Assembly (NCBI GenBank): GCA_021234535.1
Contig: CM037838.1
Location: 20,777,009 to 20,841,008 of the forward strand
Direction: 5' to 3'
Source of the DNA: Stichopus chloronotus
Lineage: Eukaryota > Echinodermata > Holothuroidea > Aspidochirotida > Stichopodidae
DNA: 64,000 nt
Program-made: the position numbers and the translations under genes
Notes under the pieces: model-generated
Databases searched by the model: none
Told to the model about the DNA's origin: nothing
What the model saw: the letters and a program-made list of their open reading frames with translations, nothing else
In this document: positions 1 through 12,200 of the stretch, piece by piece
How positions within the stretch are numbered: the stretch's first letter is position 1
How the letters are laid out: each line of letters starts with the position of its first letter

Positions 1-960
1 AACTTCCAAAACAGCTAATAGGTCAGAGGTATAAGCTGTAAGATATTCGAAATTGCTTTCATTTTCAATATATTTCTTTACTTTGTTACGGATAGTCAGA
101 AACAATGCATCTACAGATATCCGTTCCAGTGTATGGATAAATACAAACACTTCATCCGAAAATCAAGCTGGAATTGAATGAATTGCTGCATTCAATTTGT
201 TCAAATTTTACTTATACACTGCACTGCTGGAAGTTTCAAGATCTTCAATTCTTTTTTTAATCCTAGACCAAATTCCTGTAAATGACATTTTGTACAGTTG
301 TGGATGATCAACCCCGAAACCTCCGACGTAGCGATTGTATTAGTGCTAAAAACTGTAAGATATACCCAATAGCTTTCATTTTAATTCTTTCATTTTGATG
401 TGTATTACCAACAGTAGCAATCAAACGATACATCTACCGAAATACCTTTTATTATTTAGGTAAATACAGTTTGTCAGAGAATCAAACTGGGATTTCATAG
501 AATTGCATTCAATGTCTTTGTTACCTTATCACTGCACTGCTGAAAACTTCTAGAGATACCATTTGATATCTTAAAATTTTCTTTTAATCCTTGGGGCAAC
601 AATTCCTGAAAATGGCCACTACATACCAGTTATGGATAATTGACCTTGAAACTTACAAAAAGGAGGTGGTATGTTATTGAAAAACAATAGAACATACAAA
701 ATAGCTTTCATTTTCATGATCTTCTTTTGCTTTGTCACTCTTAGTCAGAGATCAAACAATACATCTATAAATAGCTTTATCACTATGTGAATATATACAA
801 AAACTTACATAAAAAAAAAAAAAAATGCCAGTAGGAATTTCAACCAGACCCTGCACAAAAAAGCCTTACCTTATCACTGCACTGTTGAAAACTCCTAGAT
901 ATGCCACTCCAACATTTTTTTCCTACTTCTTTACAACAGTTCGTGGAAAAGTTATTAATT
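1..960. repeat. Diverged tandem repeat, three units of about 315-345 bp
   Basis: The landmark GCTTTCATTTT recurs at 55, 372 and 704. CACTGCACTG recurs at 217, 530 and 875, in the same order with similar sequence between. Units differ by many substitutions and small indels. The array lies in the RABGAP1 intron after coding exon 12 and may extend left of the window. Confidence 0.7.
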
Positions 961-1099
961 TTTAACATTTTGATGGCCCCTCTCCCTGCCGACCACAATC
1001 TTCCCCCCTTCTACCACCGACAGTCCACTTAAGTTCCTCAACCAACCACATGGGGCACAATCCCCTGCACCTCACCACGTATTCCGACGGTAGACTCAC

Positions 1100-1225
1100 C
1101 TCCATTAGCCTGTCCAGTTGGTAAAACTTAACGTGTAAGTCTTTAAAATTGTTCAAAAAGAGGTTTCTCAGCTGGTAGTCGTACATGATCTTGACGAGGA
1201 TGGCAAATGCCTGCTCCTCTGGCAT
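1100..1225 (-). CDS. RABGAP1: RABGAP1 coding exon 12, TBC domain continuation
   Basis: Forty-two codons from [20 protein letters not shown] to FYQLDRLME, almost identical in layout to human RABGAP1 MPEEQAF...FYQLERLM. The acceptor CACTCACAG opens at the Met codon, which is internal here and not a start. The donor is GTGAGT. The gene continues left of the window. Confidence 0.96.
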
Positions 1226-4200
1226 CTGTGAGTGAGAGAAGATTGGAGAGTAAGTAAGACATCATCCTAACAATATGACACTTTAACCTCACTTTAACCC
1301 GGATAACTCTATGCCTCGACGTGGGCAGGGATGCATGTCTCAAAAGACTGACCGGTTTGGATGAACTATATGACTGTTTCACATGAATCAATTGGGACAA
1401 CTATTGAACACATACTCTGTGCACGTACACCTCCTATTAGTTGTGTAGACAGAGCTTGTATATCTGTCCATTCAAACTTGTTGGCATGAGTGTTTTCTGA
1501 GAGAATTCCCTTGTTTCAGGTCATCTTATTTGATTCGTAGGTTACATCGTGTGACCATTTCTACAATGCCGTACTCCGCTTTTGCTTCCACTTTCGGAAG
1601 TTTTAAAGACTGAAATGTCCATCCTGCTGACAAACCACAAAGTAAGGGGCAGACTAAACGTGGAATGCTCACTCTAAATGCATCAGCTAAACGGTCAATG
1701 ACCACATTATCAAACTGAACATATGAGCGGTTTCTACGAGAGGCTGGAAAAAACGATTTAGGCCACAAAATACAAACAATGGCTACATCTCACTGAGAAG
1801 ACAATCAAGAGAGTTCTCAAATACTTTTTTCATGTAGTTTCCGCAACGACAGACTTCAACGTAAACAGAAAAGCGGGTAATAAAACTATACGAGGTCATC
1901 GGTGGTGATGTCTGCATTTCTTCCACTAGAGACAGATACACAAAGAAGTGCATTTTATGATAGTTTCGTACATTGAATATAAAACCCCGAGAGGATCTCC
2001 AACGCCACATCTGTCATAATTCACGCTCAACAAACCACATCATACATTGATTGTCCCCAAAATTAACTCGATTGGGAATTTATTGCAAAAAATTTCTGCA
2101 TTAGTGTGATTTTTATACACAAACAATTTAGTCCCAACAATTCCATTCCACACGCCAGCAGTCTCTAAGGTTGTTTTCAATCAATTTTGTTTATGTTACA
2201 AAAAGTCTGGTACTGTTGCAAGTGATCTTTTCTTCCATTATCACACCGCTAAGGAGGAGGGGTGTCCTGTTTAAAGCAGGATGTGTCCTATTTAAAGCAG
2301 GATGTGCTGTTTGAAGGAAACAAATAGCCTTCATCATTTATTCTCCATCATTCTCTTCCATTCGATAGCAATCTGGAAAATACCATCTACGGTATGTTTC
2401 TTTCAGGAGAAATTCCATTCATTAGATTGTTAGTTATGGCAGAGAGAAGAGTGATTCATTTTTTTTTCGGGTAAAAAGTTAGCGGAACCAGACCCTGTAG
2501 TAAATATGCGGCGCTTCCGTGCGAAGACTCCACTACGAAAACGCATTGTTTCAGAAAATTAGGCTTTATTTGGACATAGAAACCACTGCACGGTAGTTTG
2601 TACAGCTTTTTACAACGATACAAAATATAGCCAGTCTTTTGGCGCACTTTTGACAAGTGCAGGAACAGCAGCACATCCTGCTTTAACAGGTAGGGGATGA
2701 GATTGATCTGAGGTCCCTATGTGACCCCTTGATGCAACAGAAATGGTGAATATTGTAAATACTTACGTGTAACCAAAGTACAGCTGTCATGAACGACATA
2801 CCCTGGCAATAAGCTACTTCAGGATCGTAAAGAGAATACGCCTGAGAAAAGAAAAAAAAGAATTTTAGAGAAAAAAGTTAATTGACGGATATGTGTGTGC
2901 ACATGTTAAAGGATTCATTAGATCTTATGCAATGAGAACAATAAATCGAATTGACGTTGGAACTCACTTTTGCTGAACATTGTAGTACAAAGGATGAAAT
3001 TATTATGGAGTCAGATATTGTCTGCAAGCCTGCTAAATTCACGCTGCATCTGTTGGTCCTGAGCAATGCTCCAGTGTGGTTTAAATCACTCGGAAGCCTT
3101 TGCGAGACTTTACCATTGCTCAGGTTGGGATTGAAGAAAGTAACAAATGGGTGGAACAAATGATGCATTGCAGCCCTTCAGATTTTTCTAAGTGAAACAG
3201 GAGCCTAGGCTTGTAGGATCATCATAACACCCATGCATAATTAACATCCACAGACAGCTAGTGTGTATCCTGTTGGGAATAGGTGACCAAATCCCAGCAC
3301 CTTCTGATGGAATTTTGCCACAGTATGAGTGACTTTAAACAGTAACTAATTGTACCACCAACCTTTTTATCTCTTATTTCTACCAAAACTGTTGATTTGC
3401 CTGAACAAACTGTTTTCATTTCAACAGCACAAAGGAAGCCACAATATCAGGAACATGACAGTGGCAGGCGTGGATCCAGAATTCTGAGAAAGGGGGGCAC
3501 ATGCACCGTCGATCGAAGGCCGACTAGTGAGCATCGAAGGCGCAAAACCACAGTGGAGGGTGTCTTGGGGTTGCCCCAAGAAAATGAAAACTCTAGAAGC
3601 GTTTAGATGCAATGTCCCAGTTTCTGGGAAGCATATTTTCCACATCTATTTGCGTAATTTGAAGAAAAAGATAATCTGTTGACAAAAAAGAGAGGGGGCG
3701 TGCACCAGGTGCACCCCCTTGTGGATCCGTGCCTCTGTGGTACTTTCAAGAAATAAAATGTTACTGTATACACCCAGCAGAGGCATATAGCAAAGGTTTT
3801 AATAATGGACTGCAACGTCTAGCATATCATACACACTGACCAACCACATAGGGCTGGTTCAGATCAACCGCTGCATCGAAAAAGAAAACATTTCTACTTG
3901 AGTTTTTATTTACGTTGTATTAACTCCTAGATTAATATCACCCGACAGTGTGATAAGTCTTACTTCCAATGAGTCACCACTTTGCCATGTTCCATGCTAA
4001 GATGCAGTTTTAAGCAGGACGTGCTATTCGATGAAAAAAAGTCAAAGATGCAATGCTCTCCCCTAAGAAGTTATCACGGCAGATATACTGAAGCTACAGG
4101 AGGAACGCCCTGTCTAGTTGATAATATAATCGGGACCAGTGTTGAAATTTGGTAATTTCATCTGGCAACTAACATGTAAAATGTGATGCATTTCAAAATT

Positions 4201-6145
4201 AAATTGTTCTGCCAAAAAATGACGTCATCAATGATTTCTACGTTCCTGCAACATCAACACAATCACATTATGCAGCAAGCACATTCATCACTACCCCCGT
4301 ATCAGACGAGTTTTTGCTTCAGGTAACACCCTACGAAAAAGCGACGTCCCCCGGCTTTGGATACAAATTCCTTTAAGTTCCACAAAAACATACACAGAAT
4401 TCAGTTTCAAAGCTCCAAGGTGATTGGCTGAAGCAGGGCTTTTAATTAAATGAGAAACACTGCTTACCATAGCATGTTTTGACCATCGCTGGCAGGCTCT
4501 TCAGGGTTGCAGCGATATAGTGGCGGCCACCAAAGAGGCGCTACATAGGCTAATTCATCATTACATTTCCAAGTGTTTTTTTTTTTTCACAAATTGTGTG
4601 GAAAAACTTCACTTGTATTAAAAAACTAACCAAATTTGGGTTGTCTGAAAGTCAATCAAGTGATAGAATCTGGTTCCCCTGTAGAGAGTTTGGGCACTTC
4701 AGCTGACAGAACTACTACTAACCTTCATCATTTGAGGGCACTTATCTCAATGTAGCATGGTATAATAACAAATTCAGAATATCTTGAGGGGAGGATTCGG
4801 AGAGGTGACATACATTTTACATAACTTTTTGCACTGTCTCCCTCCACATCAGGTGTAAGCATATCCCCTTAAAAGATTTGTGGTAAAAAAAAATTTCTAC
4901 TAGTAATAAATTCCATTTTTCTTTTCCTCTCTACTGGGGTAGTATCTGACAGAATTTGTCACTGGCAGGTCATTTTATCACAAATCTGTCCAGGAGATAT
5001 CCAGTTTGGAGGAAGACTGTGCAAAAAGTAACATGCAATGTATATCACGCTGACCTATCCTCCCTTAGGACAACCTCTCCATATTCAAGATTTTAAAACA
5101 GCCCACTGGTGGTGTATCTTAGGCTGTGGTCCGTAGACTCCACACATTACTAGAGGTTCCAGTGGTCCCTTAAATGTTTGACACAGCAGACGGGCTCAAA
5201 CAAGTCGGTGGCAGTGCAAGTTGAATTGTGGAGACATTCTTAACTCTGCAATGTCGATTATAAAATGACGTGCAATCACTCAGGATGGTTTGATGACAAC
5301 AGCATGCAACGACGGAAGCCAAATACCGCCACATCTATAACTATGTTACATACTTTGCTGATTTTTAACATGGCCTCCTGGCCCCCTTGGTCCTCCGTCT
5401 TGAACTTTTCGTGGGCCGTGAATGTCCGGCTGATGTCCCGCTTGATCATCTCTTCGACCGGGGAATCCTGTCGGAGAGAGAGAGGAGAGTTAGCATGTGA
5501 TGAGATTATTGATGGAAATAGCGAACATATATTCTGGGAATTTAATTTACTGGCAAAACAAGTTAGAGTTGGAACAAAGAATGCCATTTGCAAGTACTCT
5601 GAACAGTCTTTGAAAAGAGACAAATATTGTATGTGTTTTTGGTTGAAGGAGGACCAGATGATGCAGGAGGAACTCTGAGAGGCAGAAACCAAATGACTGC
5701 TAAAACAAGTACAGTATATATTCAGTAGTTGGAGCTAGCTGATTTTTCTGTGCAAATTTTTTTTATTTGGTTTCTTTGGTCATGGGAATAGGAGCCTAGA
5801 GAGAAAAGGTGATGTGGTGGGATGTGTTGTTTCGAACCACGTTGAACATTCTGCAACGACTGCATTCGTGGTAGCTGTATTTAATCACGACAATCAATTC
5901 CAACAGCTTATAGACCTTGAGCAGGCAGTGTTCATGTTTGTATGGAGGGAGGTTAAATCCATGTTACAACCAAAGTGGTTATTTATACAAAAAATTAAAG
6001 AAGTGAGGCAAAATGAATTGATTGTTTTGTTTAAAATACCTAACCATTGAAAATATTGACATTCCCTCTTCAATCAACATCTTGCTCTTAATGTACTATT
6101 CTGATAATGATTACAATTTAACAAGAGAGCAGTTGAGATCTTTAT

Positions 6146-6201
<56 letters not shown>

Positions 6202-9200
6202 CAATAGTACTTTATCTTCGGCTTGGGTACTTGGGCTAGCAGAATAGGACCAAATGATTTTTAGGATGGAATAATTTTTAAATTCCATAATCTGTTTGCA
6301 GAAATTAGGGAATGAATCCACAAGGTATGATGACAGCAGGCTCTTTTTCAAATGGGGATCTTTCTTTCTTACTTTGAAGTCGACAAGCACAGTGGTCATT
6401 GAGATTTCAATAAATTAAAAAAGTTTAGCTGAAATTACAATTCACTTTTTGAGCAACTCTGTAGTTTCAATTTTTAAGCTAGATTCAAACTTGCAAAGTT
6501 CTTTTCAACAGATAAACAACGATCAAACCTATCTGGACCTATCACAAAGACTAAATTCTTGTCTGACTGCCTCCCACCATACTGTGCTATAACCTTCCTT
6601 GGTCCTAAAATTTGGAATAGTGTACACTATGAGTTTTGGAAATCCACCACGAGAAAAGTTTTAAAAAGTCCGTAAAAGATCATTACTTGAATCACAGATT
6701 CTTTTCTTCAAGGTTTTTTTCATATGATGTCTCTTTGCTTGTTTTTTTTTTTTGCATTTTTTTGGAATTTTTTTTTTATTTCTGGTCTAAGATGTACGTC
6801 ACTGTATTTTCTCTTTGTAGTGGAAAACTCACACATACAAGCATCTTTGCCTCTTGTGGGCTGTCCTCAGTTTGAAAATTAATCATATACCCTGTATGTG
6901 TGTTATTACTGACACTGCAATAATTGTTAGTGAAAACAGAAAAAGAAAAGACTGCTGAACGTCACACGATTACATGAATGGTAAAAAAATTTCAGTACTT
7001 CTACATGCAGTGACATGTTCATGACACAAGGGAAACAACTAGGAATATTCCCCTCCTCACTTCAAGATCACTTGCAATCCTTTACATCCAAGGAGAGGCA
7101 GTAAGGTCCATCTCATTTCCTTGCAGCAGGATAGTTTCCTATGACATTGATCCAGTTTAGAGCAATTTTCTACACCTCTTTTATCTCCTCCCCCACACCC
7201 CCTCCCTCCTGAGTGCCGGTTTAGAACAGATACACGTGGTAGCACACACAAAGCTTAAGCTACATCGTTACACCTGCTTTTCAACACGACTTTAACTCAT
7301 CGAATCCTGCAGTTGGTTAAAAGTGCACCGTTTATAAGACGTGAACTTTCCTGGTTCGATCTTCCCTTCTAATCGCTAGGCTATGATTGATGCGAACAAA
7401 CCTGTGCTGCATCTTTCCTCACAAATTAATTCCGTTGTCGTTGCTGTTTGGCAACAGGATCGGCCGAATCATTACTTTGCTAATTAAAACATCAGAGAGC
7501 ATCACCATGCAGAGCGACATTAAGTCCGGCGGGGACACCTCAAAATCGCATTTATCCGTCAACAGACATCATAGTTCAGCCCGAAATGACCGCAAAGGGG
7601 GAGCGATTTGCAAAGTTGCATTTGCAAAATCACTCCCTCTTGCAAGATGGCCTAATTAAGTGCGACAATGAAGAATCCAGGGTGACAGAAAACCGAGAAA
7701 GAATGGCAAACGCAATCTCTCGTTTATGGAGATGAAGCGTCTGACGCTGGAGTAAATCAAAATTGACTGAAGTTCAAAACTGGAAACAGTGGCAGAAACT
7801 GGTGGGCATGCATCACAAAATCACCAACATTAACAGTAAACACAAAAGGAAAGTGGTAAATCATGGTACATTCTTTGCACGTAGTGATTTAAAAGTCCTA
7901 TAAAGAACAGGTATGTCATAAGATATTTACAACAGTGTTGTAGTGGAGTCCTGGCAGTCCGAGGCCAGCCTTGAACAGAGGCTTGTAACACTGTATGTAT
8001 GGAGGCTTTGAGGCCACCAGACTCCTGAGAAGCCTCGGCTGAGGACGGTCTTGACTACAACCCTGATTTGCAAGCTACAAACTTTCACCTCACAACCAAG
8101 TCTGTCACATTATCAACTAACTGCTTGTTAAACTGACTGACAAGTAACAGTGAGAGCTGTCTGAATGGTATAACCAAAGGGTGATCCCATTTTGTTATAG
8201 TGCCCTCTTCCCATTCCTACCAGCTGTTACACTGAGCAAAGGCAAGTGAGGATAGAAGCAGTGTACATGCTCCGTTTATTTTGAACAGTTTCTGCCCACT
8301 ACGTCGGCACACTGTGAGTATATTAGCCAGGAGATAATACTTGTGCAGTTCCCTTGGTATTAGCCATTACTGTAGGTATACAACATCAATAATAGGTCAA
8401 GTTAAAAGCTGAATAAAAATTACCATCATATACCTGAGATCCTCTAGATCGGTATTTGTTAGTCCAAAACATTTCAATGTTTACACATATAGGCTCCTAG
8501 ACTATAAAACTGCATCTCACTAAAAGTCCACTGAAATCCATCTGACCTCCATAAAAAAAAATAATTGAACTTACTCTTATTTTTATTATGACACATCGTT
8601 GTCAAAATATTGTCCTTATCGGATGAAAAGTGACCATAAAAATCACTAATTTGAATTCTTTTAATGAAAATTCATAAACACAGAGACCAACGAGACACAA
8701 AACAGAGGTTGAGTGCATTAAAAATAGTTAAAGGGTATAGGTTCTGTTATACTGATTATGCAGTTAGGATCCGCAAAATGATACTCGACAACACTTTGAG
8801 TTGCAGTACTAAAAGTGTATACCTGCTGAATGACAGACAGAAAAACTCACAAAGAAAGCTCACGGGTTTCATACATTCATGAAATATTTGTGGCATTTCC
8901 TAGCATATATATACACTGAGATAGTCTGGGAATATTTGCAACAGTTGTGACGTGGGCTATTCACTCGCAAACTTTATGGTACTGTAGGTCAAACAGACTT
9001 AAATGCAGTATGCAATTCCAAGATTGTCGCATTTGCAATCAAAGGCTGGAAAAAAAAACCCCAAGAACTTTAGGGGCTAAATGGATGTGTGCTACTCATG
9101 CACCAGCTCTGACTCAATTCGTAATAAGACCGTAAAAGAACCATCGCTTACATTCCCACTCGATCTGCCCACAGACTGTACCATGTTAAAATTCATACAA

Positions 9201-12200
9201 GCCTTGGTAATCAATTACACTCAGCAACATTCAGAACTTGCTTTCCTTACCCTATAAATGTTCAAGCTTTGTAGAACCACTCATCAAACGTAAAGAGAGA
9301 CTCTCACAAATATACAGAGTTGGATCTTGGATGAGACGAATCTGGTCGCAGACGGTGTGGCGCAAACATTGAAAAAACGGTAGATACCAACACTGCCTGG
9401 AAAATTTAAACTTCACTTCACGACAGAGACATTGGTGTCATTGAGTGAGCACGCTCTTTCACTTGAGTATAGTTTTAAGGAAAATTATTCAAGGCACTTT
9501 GAAACATGTTGTGCCAGTCTCAGGTGGAAAAAAAATAAGGCCGAACTAGAGCACAGAGGGTGCAGCACTGGAATTTTATTCCGGGATGCATTGCACTAAG
9601 TCAAACAATGCATCATTGTGCACAAGTGGTAAGTACAGTACACTGTCCAAGTCTACATAGTGAGTCCAAACTATATTGGCATCTGATGCTGTGCCCAGCA
9701 CAGCCAGATGAAACCTGGTTACAACTTACTGTAGCGTCATCACTTTGTGAGATCCATGACATAAGTCTTAACGGGATTGTGGCATGTGTTAAACAGAAAC
9801 TACCTCTCCAAAAGAAGACAATGATGGTATCAACCTTTAAGTGAAAGCACAACTCAATTTTATGACAGCAACGACTTCCTCAAAGGTTGTGGAATGGAGT
9901 AAACACAGACGTTTTGGAACGTTACAAAGCTTCCGAAAAACTGGGAGGAAAGATTTTGTGTTGCTAGCTTTTACGTATTGGCTGTTGCAGCATGAGTAAA
10001 TACATCTGAGTATGAATTTATAAGGCAAAGACTTTAAAATCTGAAGGCATCATCGAGGAATGTTGTGATCATCTGGTGAGGGTACTGTAAATACTCAGAG
10101 ATTTCTCGGAGGGTTGATGGCTTCTAGGTAAGAGGTTACTGTGAGATGATTCACTTCCTCCTTGAGGAAGCACCGCAGTCTCTCCTTTAATTATTAACCT
10201 TGAACCTACAATGGCAATGACAATATGTGCAAGTGTATATCTTCATACCAGTATGTAAACATACTGGACACCTTACAGAAAATAGGACAATCGGGCTGAA
10301 AGCTACCGTATTTCCAAACAGACACACATGTTAGTGTGTGATGACACGGATGAAACATACTATATATATGAGGATTATATATACGAGGAGAAAGCCCCTC
10401 TTTGTTCACGTCATTGTTCTTACTACTATTCGTGATAGGAATTCAGTTGCATGTCAAGAAAGTTCTTGGTTTGTACAACCTTTTTGGTTAAAAACTACCC
10501 AAACATCTCCTGTACATAGCAGTTTTATTAGACTTCTTAAAATTTGAGATCAATAATGTTTCAGATAAACAATATCAATTGACAGGGACTACAGGCAAAA
10601 TCTAGAGAATGGGTGTAAATCAAACAGTTTACCTAGACATCTAGAACAGACGCTGCCAGCTGAGGTGAATGGCATTACCAAAGATATCTAAAACTGATAA
10701 TCTATAAAAAAAAAAAGACCAACTTCATGAGAAAATTAAGACCTATTGAGATCAAGAGTCTATCAGAGTGCCTACTAGAATCTGTTTGCTTGTAAGATGG
10801 TCAAATGGACTTGACTTGGTCTGGGTGAAACATGATACAGGACTGTATACTTGCAGTTTGGCATGTAAATTACATTTGTTATGATTGGGCGAGAGAGCAG
10901 GAAAGGCTACGGCTATGACAAACTACTCTGCAATCACAACCATCTCTGCGGTCCTTTGCCAGGCATTCATGGTTTAGTGTTTAAAGGGACTCATTGACTT
11001 GATAATATTTTGTGACATGATTGAAGGATACCATCACATACCAACACTTCTAATGAGCTTCATCAATTAATGTATCTATGACTCCTTTGACTGAAAATAT
11101 GAGGAATTGTACTTTTTTTATGAACAGGAATTGCACGTGCATAACATCTTAGGGTAAAAAAAGTGTATAGTCACAGATTTTCTACTGGTGATTTTGATCT
11201 TTCATTACAACATAATTGTAGCGTCATTTTGTCAAATCTTCAGAATTTCTACGATTAACCATCTACCATCAACATGTGAGTGATACTCAACAGGTGTGAC
11301 AAAATAATTCATCAATTTTGCAAACGAGCTGAATGAACCCCTTTAACTTCCTACCAATCTGACATGAATAAGTCTAGACATTGGGCTGGCCCTATTTTCA
11401 TTCTAAACAATTTATCTACATCTTAACAATAAAAAGAAACAAATTCTGACTTTGATGAAACTTCGGAACAACACAGTGCCCTGTAGGTGGCATATACAGA
11501 TACTGTGCAATTCTTTGTCTAATAATGACATGCCACAAAAACATACCACAACTTTGACTGACATTTACACAAACAGTCTCAGCTTACATGCCTTTATGTA
11601 TAGATTGCCCTGTCATGTTCATTTTTTGTTTGTCAATGTCACTTCTGTGATTGATATTACATTCATAATGTTCATATAGAAAAGGCACATTAAATTTCTG
11701 GTTCCCCAATGCACAGACGTTGTCAGCAACACAGCAACTCATAACATGACAGTACTGCAGGGCATGGTGGGCAGCAAAGTATAGACGTAAAACACATCCA
11801 AAAGATTGATCGGCCTTTCACTAGCATAGTAAACTCGATTATGGAAATAATAGCAATGTCTATGCATCACTTATGAGTGACTCACTTACATGTTCAACCC
11901 TAGAACAGCGCTCTCATCTACCGTGCCAAAAGTGATGGTGATGTTATGTCAAGGAAAGGCTGATGTCATCGAACTCATGTGTGATAGTCTCAAAAAAAGG
12001 GGCAGGGGGAGATTGCATATACATGGATTCCTTCAAAAGACTAAGATATGACCCTCTGGGTAATGTGCATTAAAGGAAGGAATCAATGTAAACTGACTGG
12101 TTCCCTACTTGCAACAACAGTCATGGGCAATATTCTGAGGGAGGAACAACGAGGAAGCAAACCATTTATGATAGCTATATTGGTACGAAATTTGTGAAAT

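Noticed and set aside
6022..6399. Frames ending in poly-Met (plus) and starting with poly-His context (minus)
   Set aside because: Both come from the GAT microsatellite.
10375..10400. TATATATGAGGATTATATATACGAGG as a promoter
   Set aside because: AT-rich simple sequence with no transcript or start site beside it.
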